This document shows positions 1 to 6,308 of a stretch of DNA of 7,191 nucleotides, one piece after another. Positions within the stretch are counted from its first letter, which is position 1; every line of letters begins with the position of its first letter. The position numbers were made by a program, and so were the translations under genes. Source of the stretch: Gammaproteobacteria bacterium (GTDB lineage: Bacteria > Pseudomonadota > Gammaproteobacteria > Nitrosococcales > Methylophagaceae); NCBI GenBank assembly GCA_003645385.1, contig QNEY01000081.1:1-7191 (forward strand), in the 5' to 3' direction. The notes beneath the pieces are model-generated. The model was not told the origin of the DNA, searched no databases, and worked only from the letters and a program-made list of their open reading frames with translations.

Positions 1-1
1 G

Positions 2-136
2 TCTAGTAGCTCACTAAATGTAGCTTTTGTTGTTAAAAAACTAACGCGCGTATTAGAACATAAAGCTAATAACATTGAAAAATTTATTTTAGATATATCT
101 CTTTCTACTTCAGTTTATACCACCATTATTATTTAA
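2..136 (+). CDS. C-terminal end of an unidentified protein (partial, cut by left edge)
   Basis: From base 2 the + strand is open for 44 codons and ends in TAA at 134-136. The peptide begins SSSLNVAFVVKKLTRVLEH and ends SVYTTIII. It has a mixed polar and hydrophobic middle section (about residues 7-32) that could be helical, and a short beta-prone hydrophobic end. The start lies outside the window and I recognise no family. Its reality is an inference: the other two + frames are closed early (TAG at 4-6, TAA at 15-17), and without this gene the left 130 bases would be the only unexplained non-coding stretch near slyX. It converges with slyX and the two stop codons overlap in the bases TTAA at 133-136. 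It could instead be a chance open frame in AT-rich spacer DNA. Confidence 0.4.
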   Translation, partial: SSSSLNVAFVVKKLTRVLEHKANNIEKFILDISLSTSVYTTIII

Positions 137-336
137 TAATGAGGTGGTGGTGGCTCATTGGGCTCACTGACTAATTGGGTGGTTTGCATCGTTTGAACTT
201 GGACTTTCAAGGTTTCGAGTGTCAATTCTAAACGTGATATTTGTTGTTGCTGATCAGTGACAACCTGATTTAATTCTTCTAATAAACCATCCTGAAATGA
301 CAATTTCATTTGTAGATCAACAATTATATTATCCAT
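133..336 (-). CDS. slyX: SlyX family protein
   Basis: This 67-residue protein is the usual length for SlyX. Residues about 5-50 form one amphipathic helix with regularly spaced Leu, Ile and Val, typical of a short coiled coil. The protein ends in the proline-rich PPPPHY tail that marks the family. SlyX is a small cytoplasmic protein of unknown molecular function; the name comes from a locus next to slyD in E. coli and does not imply a role in phage lysis here. The start ATG (334-336) shares one base with the metH stop codon (TAATG), and the GGTGGTGA just upstream, inside the metH 3' end, can serve as ribosome binding site. Translation is therefore probably coupled to metH in one transcript. 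No separate promoter is visible. The stop codon at 133-135 abuts a convergent partial frame. Confidence 0.92.
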   Translation of the reverse strand: MDNIIVDLQMKLSFQDGLLEELNQVVTDQQQQISRLELTLETLKVQVQTMQTTQLVSEPNEPPPPHY

Positions 337-3300
337 TATTCACCACCTTCATCATAGGATAGTGCTGGGGAAAGCCAGCGTTCTGCAACATCCAAAGACC
401 AACCTTTGCGCTCAGCATAATCTTCAACTTGGTCCCGATCGATTTTTCCAAGGCCAAAATAACGCGATTCTGGATGGGCATAATAAAAACCACTGACAGC
501 AGCTGTTGGCAACATAGCATAACTTTCCGTAATGGTAATGCCCGCATTTTTTTCAGGTTCGAGCAAATCCCATAACAAACCTTTTTCAGTATGATCTGGA
601 CAAGCAGGATAGCCTGGTGCAGGCCGAATACCTTGATATTTTTCATCAATCAAGTCTTCATTATCTAAACTTTCATTTGCTGCATAAGCCCATGACTCTT
701 TTCGTACTAACTCATGCATCCGTTCTGCAAAAGCTTCTGCCAAACGATCGGCCAAGGCTTTCAGCATAATACTGTGATAATCATCATGATCATCTTCAAA
801 ACGATCGATATACTCGTCAATACCAATACCGGCTGTCACTGCAAAGGCACCAATATAATCCTCCACACCACAATCTTTAGGAGCAACAAAGTCTGCCAGT
901 GCTGCATTGGGTCTACCTGGTGGGCGCTCACCTTGTTGACGCAAACTGTGTAAGGTCATTCGAACTTCTTTACGACTATCATCGCTATACACTTCGATAT
1001 CGTCATCATTAATGCTGTTAGCAGGAAATAATCCCATTACCGCTCGTGCTGTTAACCATTTTTCATCCACAATTTTGGTTAACATAGCTTTAGCATCACG
1101 GAATAAATGAGTGGCATGTTCTCCAACAACTTCATCTTCTAAAATACGTGGAAATTTACCTGCTAGCTCCCATGCTTGGAAGAATGGTGTCCAATCAATA
1201 CGATCGACTAATTCTTCTAAGGGGTAATCATCAAATATCTGAACACCTAATTTTTTAGGTATTGTTGGCGAATATTCAGACCAATTAATCTTAGTTTTAT
1301 TGGCACGAGCATCAGCAATTTTTAATTGGCGACGTGTACTCTTACGCCCTTTATGACGAGCACGTTTATTTTCATAGTCAGCTTTAACCTTACTGATAAA
1401 GTTATCACGCAAGTCTTTACTTAATAGACTTTGAGCTACACCTACAGCACGTGAAGCATCTTTCACATAGATACTACAGCCATGATAGTTTTGCTCAATT
1501 TTAACTGCGGTGTGGATCAATGATGTAGTTGCCCCACCAATCATTAAGGGAATATCAAAACCTAAACGTTCCATTTCTTTAGCAACATGTACCATTTCAT
1601 CTAAAGAAGGTGTGATTAAACCTGACAAACCAATAATATCGACATTTTCTTTTCTAGCAGTTTCAAGAATATCGGCACACGATACCATCACGCCCATGTC
1701 GATAATTTCAAAGTTATTACACTGCAACACCACGCCCACGATGTTTTTACCGATGTCATGAACATCACCTTTTACAGTGGCCATTAAGATCCTGCCATTA
1801 TTACTGGCCTGTTCACCATCTTCTTTTTCATCTTCAATAAACGGCATTAAATAAGCAACAGCTTTTTTCATAACGCGTGCCGACTTAACGACTTGAGGTA
1901 GGAACATTTTGCCTTCACCAAATAAGTCACCAACCACATTCATACCATCCATTAATGCACCTTCGATCACATGTATCGGTCGTGCGGCATTTTGGCGGCA
2001 TAATTCAGTATCTTCGTCGATAAAGTCAGTAATACCCTTAACTAAGGCATGTTCCAATCGTTTTTCTACTGGCCAAGTTCTCCATTCGAGATCTTCTTTA
2101 ACCTCAATTTTTTTACCATCGCCTCGGTATTTTTCAGCAATATCTAATAATCGTTCTGTCGCATCATCACGTTTGTTAAGAATGACATCCTCAACCCGCT
2201 CTCGCAATTCTTCAGGTAAGTCGTCGTATATAGCAAGTTGACCCGCATTAACGATCCCCATATCCATTCCAGCTTTAATGGCATAATACAAAAAGACAGC
2301 ATGAATAGCCTCACGCAGAGGATTGTTACCACGAAATGAGAATGAAACATTGCTAACACCACCACTGATTAAGGCATGAGGCAATGCTTGTTTGATATCA
2401 CGTACAGCTTCAATAAAATCAACGGCATAATTATTATGTTCATCAATCCCAGTTGCGACAGCAAAGATATTTGGATCAAAGATAATATCTTCTGGTGGGA
2501 AACCAACCACTTCTGTCAACAGTTCATACGATCGGGTACAAATCTCACGTTTACGCTCCCGCGTATCCGCCTGACCAACTTCATCAAAAGCCATTACAAT
2601 AACGGCGGCACCATAGCGACGGACTAATTTGGCTTGTTCGATGAATTTATCTTCACCTTCTTTCATGCTGATCGAGTTAACGATGCCCTTACCTTGAATA
2701 CATTTTAAACCTGCTTCGATCACTTCCCATTTGGAAGAATCGATCATGATTGGTACCCGACTGATATCAGGTTCAGCAGCAATCAAATTCAAAAAGGTCA
2801 CCATCGCCTCTTTTGAATCCAACATACCTTCATCCATATTGATATCGATGATAGGTGCACCACTTTCTACCTGCTGACGAGCGACATCCAAGGCAGTGTC
2901 GTAATCACCTTCGTTAATCAAACGTGCAAAACGGGCAGAACCTGTCACATTGGTACGCTCACCGACATTCACATAAAGACTTTCAGGCGTGATAGTGAAT
3001 GGCTCAAGACCACTTAAATTACAATGATGTTTGTTCTCAACTGGAAGTCGTGGAGCAGTCCCTTCTACCGCTTCAGCTATCGCTTTGATATGAGCAGGCG
3101 ATGTGCCACAACAACCACCGACGATATTTAAAAATCCTGATGTTGCCCACTCATTCATTTGTGCAGCCATCACTTCTGGCGATTCATCATATTCACCAAA
3201 CTCATTTGGCAAACCTGCATTAGCATGGGCACTAATATGGCAGGTGACTATTCCTGATAATGCTTCAATATATTGACGTAATTGCTCGGCACCTAAAGCA

Positions 3301-4040
3301 CAGTTCAGACCGATGCTAATGGGTTGTACATGAGCTAGTGAATTCCAAAATGCTTCTGCTGTTTGACCAGATAAGGTGCGACCACTGGCATCAGTAATGG
3401 TGCCAGAAATCATGATCGGTAATTCAACATTATGCTGATCAAAATAACTTTGAATCGCAAACAAAGCTGCTTTGGCATTTAATGTGTCAAATACTGTTTC
3501 TACTAATAACAAATCAGCGCCACCATCGACTAGACCAGCTATGGCTTCTAGATAAGATTCGACCAGCTCATCATAACTAACATTACGAAAACCGGGATTA
3601 TTTACATCGGGTGAAATACTTGCTGTACGGTTTGTTGGACCCAATACACCTGCTACAAATCGAGGTTTGTCAGGTTCATTAGCTGTAAATTCATCAGCAA
3701 CGGTACGAGCCAGTTGAGCTGACACCTTATTCAGCTCATAGACCAGATCTTCCATCTCATAATCAGCCATCGCAATCGATGTGCCATTAAAGGTATTGGT
3801 CTCAACAATATCAGCACCCGCTTCAAAATAAGCACGGTGAATATCACTGATTATTTTAGGCTGAGTAATCGACAGCAAATCATTATTACCTTTGACATCA
3901 CAACTGTGATTAGCAAACCGTTCACCACGATAATCTACTTCTTCAAGCTTATAGCTTTGAATCATCGTTCCCATAGCACCATCGAGAATAAGGATTCGTT
4001 GTTGTAGGATATGTTTCAGATCGTGGGTAGAGACTGTCAA
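336..4040 (-). CDS. metH: Cobalamin-dependent methionine synthase
   Basis: The enzyme (EC 2.1.1.13) moves a methyl group from 5-methyltetrahydrofolate to homocysteine through methylcobalamin, giving methionine and tetrahydrofolate in the cytoplasm. At 1234 residues it matches the full length of E. coli MetH (1227). All modules are present in order. The homocysteine domain (about 1-325) has zinc ligands Cys247 in GLNCALG and Cys310-Cys311 in GGCCGTSP. The pterin domain (about 355-620) carries NVGERTNVTGS. The cobalamin cap is at about 650-740. The B12-binding Rossmann domain has DVHDIGKN, with the axial His761 and its relay Asp759 and Ser812, and GLSGLITPS. The AdoMet reactivation domain (about 900-1234) has RPAPGYPACPDH from Arg1139 and Tyr1194. 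No key residue is missing. The start is TTG at 4038-4040, chosen because AGGA lies 8 bases upstream and there is no in-frame ATG before a stop at 4095-4097. It is followed by slyX with a one-base overlap. Confidence 0.98.
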   Translation of the reverse strand: MTVSTHDLKHILQQRILILDGAMGTMIQSYKLEEVDYRGERFANHSCDVKGNNDLLSITQPKIISDIHRAYFEAGADIVETNTFNGTSIAMADYEMEDLVYELNKVSAQLARTVADEFTANEPDKPRFVAGVLGPTNRTASISPDVNNPGFRNVSYDELVESYLEAIAGLVDGGADLLLVETVFDTLNAKAALFAIQSYFDQHNVELPIMISGTITDASGRTLSGQTAEAFWNSLAHVQPISIGLNCALGAEQLRQYIEALSGIVTCHISAHANAGLPNEFGEYDESPEVMAAQMNEWATSGFLNIVGGCCGTSPAHIKAIAEAVEGTAPRLPVENKHHCNLSGLEPFTITPESLYVNVGERTNVTGSARFARLINEGDYDTALDVARQQVESGAPIIDINMDEGMLDSKEAMVTFLNLIAAEPDISRVPIMIDSSKWEVIEAGLKCIQGKGIVNSISMKEGEDKFIEQAKLVRRYGAAVIVMAFDEVGQADTRERKREICTRSYELLTEVVGFPPEDIIFDPNIFAVATGIDEHNNYAVDFIEAVRDIKQALPHALISGGVSNVSFSFRGNNPLREAIHAVFLYYAIKAGMDMGIVNAGQLAIYDDLPEELRERVEDVILNKRDDATERLLDIAEKYRGDGKKIEVKEDLEWRTWPVEKRLEHALVKGITDFIDEDTELCRQNAARPIHVIEGALMDGMNVVGDLFGEGKMFLPQVVKSARVMKKAVAYLMPFIEDEKEDGEQASNNGRILMATVKGDVHDIGKNIVGVVLQCNNFEIIDMGVMVSCADILETARKENVDIIGLSGLITPSLDEMVHVAKEMERLGFDIPLMIGGATTSLIHTAVKIEQNYHGCSIYVKDASRAVGVAQSLLSKDLRDNFISKVKADYENKRARHKGRKSTRRQLKIADARANKTKINWSEYSPTIPKKLGVQIFDDYPLEELVDRIDWTPFFQAWELAGKFPRILEDEVVGEHATHLFRDAKAMLTKIVDEKWLTARAVMGLFPANSINDDDIEVYSDDSRKEVRMTLHSLRQQGERPPGRPNAALADFVAPKDCGVEDYIGAFAVTAGIGIDEYIDRFEDDHDDYHSIMLKALADRLAEAFAERMHELVRKESWAYAANESLDNEDLIDEKYQGIRPAPGYPACPDHTEKGLLWDLLEPEKNAGITITESYAMLPTAAVSGFYYAHPESRYFGLGKIDRDQVEDYAERKGWSLDVAERWLSPALSYDEGGE

Positions 4041-4048
4041 AGCAATAT

Positions 4049-4052
4049 TCCT
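4049..4052 (-). promoter_or_regulatory. Ribosome binding site deciding the TTG start of metH
   Basis: On the minus strand TTTAGGA is followed by the eight bases ATATTGCT and then TTG ACA GTC. The spacing is close to ideal for translation from TTG at 4038-4040. A second TTG (4043-4045), four bases after AGGA, is out of frame and too close. The first Met codon inside the protein is Met23, within the conserved GAMGTM motif, so starting there would remove the first beta strand of the homocysteine domain. That supports the TTG start. Confidence 0.75.
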
Positions 4053-4093
4053 AAAGGGAAACAGATAAAAATTGTAGCCGTAATAAACAAATA

Positions 4094-4122
4094 ATTATAT
4101 CAGATAGCAGTCCCCTCCTTTA
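4094..4122 (-). promoter_or_regulatory. Probable extended -10 promoter for metH-slyX
   Basis: The minus strand carries TGATATAAT at 4102-4094: a perfect TATAAT -10 hexamer preceded by the TGn extension. The -35 position at 17-base spacing (4122-4117) reads TAAAGG, which is poor, as is common for extended -10 promoters. Transcription would begin near 4087, leaving a leader of only about 47 bases. That is too short for a cobalamin or S-adenosylhomocysteine riboswitch between this promoter and metH. I saw no MetJ-type AGACGTCT repeats and no clear MetR palindrome in the gap. This is sequence-based only; no start site has been mapped. Confidence 0.55.
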
Positions 4123-4148
4123 CATCGTGGTAATTTGCTTAAAAAGCC

Positions 4149-4178
4149 CTTCCATCACCAAGCCAGTTAGCCCATAAT
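4149..4178 (+). promoter_or_regulatory. Weak candidate promoter for the PIN-PhoH/PilZ unit
   Basis: CATAAT at 4173-4178 matches the -10 consensus at five of six positions. At a spacing of 18 it has CTTCCA at 4149-4154, which matches TTGACA at only three of six. The predicted start would be near 4185, about 45 bases ahead of the ATG at 4230. The divergent gene must have a promoter in the 189-base gap, but the AT-rich sequence offers several alternatives, for example TATTTA at 4196-4201. Confidence 0.3.
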
Positions 4179-4194
4179 CAAAACATCAATGTCA

Positions 4195-4210
4195 TTATTT
4201 AATTAAATAA
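4195..4210. repeat. Perfect 16-base AT-only palindrome
   Basis: TTATTTAATTAAATAA reads the same on both strands with no mismatch and no spacer. It ends five bases before the AGGA ribosome binding site of the PIN-PhoH gene. It could be an operator for a dimeric regulator, or an easily melted element near the start region. In such AT-rich DNA it may also be chance. Being built only of A and T, it would make a weak RNA hairpin. Confidence 0.4.
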
Positions 4211-4229
4211 ATAAAGGAAATCTTCCAGG

Positions 4230-5642
4230 ATGATTAAAAGGACAATCACAGGAAAGCGATTATTGGTACTCGATACAAATGTGTTAATGCATGATCCAAC
4301 AGCATTATTTCGTTTTGATGAGCACGATATTTTCTTACCAATGGTGGTATTAGAAGAACTGGACCGTGGTAAGAAAGGCTTATCTGAAGTCTCACGAAAT
4401 GTTCGCCAAGTTAGTCGTTTTCTTGATGAATTAATGCTGCAAGCAGGTGATACCGAGGCTATCGCAAATGGTATTCCCTTACCCAGTGTCAATACTAATG
4501 GTGATTTACCGAAAGCCAGTGGCCGATTATTTTTTCAAACCACACAAATAGCACAGGAATTACCGAAAGAGTTACCTGGCCAGCAAGCAGACAATGCTAT
4601 TTTGGGTATTGCAATTAACTTACAACAAACAAAGCCCGACACTACTGTCACCCTAGTTTCAAAAGATATTAACTTACGTATTAAAGCCACTGTATTAGGT
4701 ATCCACTCAGAAGATTATTACAACGATAAAGTCTTAGATGATGTTGATTTACTCTATCGTGGTTCTACGGAGCTTGCCGCAGACTTCTGGGACGATCTTA
4801 ACCGTTTAGAATCTTGGACAGAGGAAGGCCGTACCTTCTACGAAATTGAGGGCGATATCGTAGAAGACTGGTATCCCAACCAACTCATCTTCTCACCCGG
4901 TGAAACTAACTCTATTGAAGCCGTTGTTAGATCGACTACCGACTCAACTGCTAACATCGAGCTTCTCCATGACTATCGAAAAGAAAGTCATGCAATTTGG
5001 GGAATAACTGCCCGTAATCGTGAACAAAACTTCGCCCTAAATTTATTAATGGATCCAGAAGTAGATTTTGTCAGTCTTCTTGGACAAGCGGGTACTGGCA
5101 AAACATTATTAACTTTGGCCGCAGCACTTACTCAAACTGTTGAACATAAACGCTATACCGAAATCATTATGACTCGTGTTACCGTACCTGTCGGTGAAGA
5201 TATCGGCTTCTTGCCCGGCACTGAAGAGGAAAAAATGACACCCTGGATGGGGGCTTTGATGGATAACCTTGAGGTTCTCAATCAAACTGAAGGTGGTGAA
5301 TGGGGAAGACAAGCCACCAATGACGTATTACAAAGATGGATTAAAATCCGTTCACTGAATTTTATGCGAGGACGCACTTTCCTCAACCGCTTTATTATCA
5401 TTGACGAAGCCCAGAATCTAACGTCAAAACAAATGAAAACACTGGTAACTCGTGCCGGTCCTGGCACCAAAATTGTGTGTTTAGGTAACATTGCCCAAAT
5501 TGATACGCCCTATTTAAGTGAAACAACTTCTGGCCTTACCTATGTTGTCGATCGTTTTAAAGAATGGGAACACAGTGGTCATATCACACTATTACGAGGA
5601 GAACGTTCACGTTTGGCTGACTTTGCCTCAGAACACTTATAA
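4230..5642 (+). CDS. PIN-PhoH fusion ATPase/ribonuclease (PhoH2/YlaK type)
   Basis: This is a 470-residue cytoplasmic protein with two domains. The N-terminal PIN nuclease domain (about 8-180) keeps its metal-binding acidic residues: Asp15 in LDTNVLM, Glu42/Glu43 in VVLEELD, Asp121 in QQADNAI and Asp146 in VSKDINL. A linker of beta strands leads to the PhoH P-loop domain (about 258-470). It has a Q-motif-like ARNREQNFAL with Gln266, Walker A GQAGTGKT (285-292), Walker B FIIIDEAQN (388-396), a GNIAQID sensor (419-425) and a likely arginine finger in RGERSRLAD (456-464). In mycobacteria the same fusion, PhoH2, unwinds and cuts RNA using ATP, so an RNA helicase/ribonuclease role is inferred here. 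The start ATG is the first one after an in-frame TAA at 4212-4214, with AGGA 11 bases upstream, slightly long. The length and domain order are normal for the proteobacterial family. It is divergent from metH and probably co-transcribed with the PilZ gene 44 bases downstream. Confidence 0.93.
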   Translation: MIKRTITGKRLLVLDTNVLMHDPTALFRFDEHDIFLPMVVLEELDRGKKGLSEVSRNVRQVSRFLDELMLQAGDTEAIANGIPLPSVNTNGDLPKASGRLFFQTTQIAQELPKELPGQQADNAILGIAINLQQTKPDTTVTLVSKDINLRIKATVLGIHSEDYYNDKVLDDVDLLYRGSTELAADFWDDLNRLESWTEEGRTFYEIEGDIVEDWYPNQLIFSPGETNSIEAVVRSTTDSTANIELLHDYRKESHAIWGITARNREQNFALNLLMDPEVDFVSLLGQAGTGKTLLTLAAALTQTVEHKRYTEIIMTRVTVPVGEDIGFLPGTEEEKMTPWMGALMDNLEVLNQTEGGEWGRQATNDVLQRWIKIRSLNFMRGRTFLNRFIIIDEAQNLTSKQMKTLVTRAGPGTKIVCLGNIAQIDTPYLSETTSGLTYVVDRFKEWEHSGHITLLRGERSRLADFASEHL

Positions 5643-5686
5643 ATCTGGCATAATAGTGAAAGAAATAAATCTGTTAGGAAATTCTT

Positions 5687-6292
5687 ATGGAAAATATGCC
5701 AGAATTTAATAGTGATCGACGTGAATATTTCCGTATAAATGATACTATTTACATAGACTATAAACACATTGATTATGGCGAGGCGGAACGCTTGGGTGCT
5801 ATCATCCAAAACCCGTTACACAGTGATGACAGTCAAGGAAAATTACAGCTTAATACTATACAGACATCCTTTACCCATCTAACAGATCTAATCAATCAAA
5901 ATGATCGTGAAATTGCTCGCGCTCTACGTTTATTAGATGAAAAAATTAATATTCACGTACAGTTATTAAAACGACAAAATAATAAATCAAAAGATAGTAA
6001 TCCCGCGATTGATGTCAACTTAAGTGGTGGAGGTATTGCGTTCTTTACTGCTGATAAACTTGATGCCAAGAGTATTCTCGAAGTTCATATCGAGCTAATA
6101 CCTTCTGGTACAACAATTCATGCCATCACCAATGTGATTTCTTGTAATAATATTCATGATGCCCCAAAAGAAGCACCCTACTTCCTTAGACTAGTGTTCA
6201 GTCATATGAGTGAATGTGACCGTAACTTGCTGGTCAAACACACCTTATCTCGCCAGGCAGAAGAACTACGCTCAGCCCAAGATGAGGAATAA
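5687..6292 (+). CDS. PilZ-domain protein, probable c-di-GMP receptor with coiled-coil insertion
   Basis: This 201-residue soluble protein has no signal peptide or membrane segment. Both hallmarks of c-di-GMP-binding PilZ domains are present: RxxxR (Arg12, Arg16, in RREYFR) and NxSxxG (Asn111, Ser113, Gly116, in DVNLSGGGIAF). In a standard PilZ domain they are a few tens of residues apart; here 94 residues separate Arg16 and Asn111. Much of the insert (about 60-97) is predicted helical, with a heptad pattern of Ile69, Ile76, Leu80, Leu83, Ile87 and Leu94. This resembles the tetrameric tPilZ class known from Xanthomonas, except that the ligand motifs are intact. After Asn111 the strands of the beta barrel follow, then a charged C-terminal helix (about 175-201). 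The start ATG has AGGA seven bases upstream. The target process is unknown; motility, adhesion or surface polysaccharide would be usual. It lies 44 bases after the PIN-PhoH gene with no terminator between. Confidence 0.85.
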   Translation: MENMPEFNSDRREYFRINDTIYIDYKHIDYGEAERLGAIIQNPLHSDDSQGKLQLNTIQTSFTHLTDLINQNDREIARALRLLDEKINIHVQLLKRQNNKSKDSNPAIDVNLSGGGIAFFTADKLDAKSILEVHIELIPSGTTIHAITNVISCNNIHDAPKEAPYFLRLVFSHMSECDRNLLVKHTLSRQAEELRSAQDEE

Positions 6293-6308
6293 TTGCTGAT
6301 TAGTGGAA

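Noticed and set aside
1671..1706. MetH has VMVSC (784-788) where E. coli has VMVPA, next to the cobalamin site.
   Set aside because: This position varies among functional MetH proteins from memory of the family, and all ligand and relay residues are intact, so it is not evidence of altered function.
2674..2701. Other long open frames within metH on both strands, such as those covering 714-953, 1510-1761, 1909-2241 and 2376-2627.
   Set aside because: They lie wholly inside metH, which has an unbroken, fully conserved protein; their translations show no family motif and no proper ribosome binding sites.
4112..4121. Strong Shine-Dalgarno-like AAAGGAGGGG on the minus strand upstream of metH, possibly for a leader peptide.
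   Set aside because: No ATG, GTG or TTG follows at proper spacing. A CTG three bases on would open a 19-codon frame, but that is too close, and the motif lies upstream of the likely -10 and so outside the transcript.
4041..4229. Possible cobalamin or SAH riboswitch in front of metH.
   Set aside because: I found no recognisable B12-box or SAH-motif core on the minus strand, and the probable promoter lies only about 55 bases from the start codon.
5643..5686. CATAAT at 5649-5654 preceded by TG and one base, as a separate promoter for the PilZ gene.
   Set aside because: There is no usable -35 at normal spacing and the -10 is imperfect; co-transcription with the gene 44 bases upstream is simpler.
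5518..5709. A 63-codon + frame bridging the PIN-PhoH end and the PilZ start.
   Set aside because: It overlaps the conserved PhoH C terminus in another frame, and its peptide has no recognisable features.
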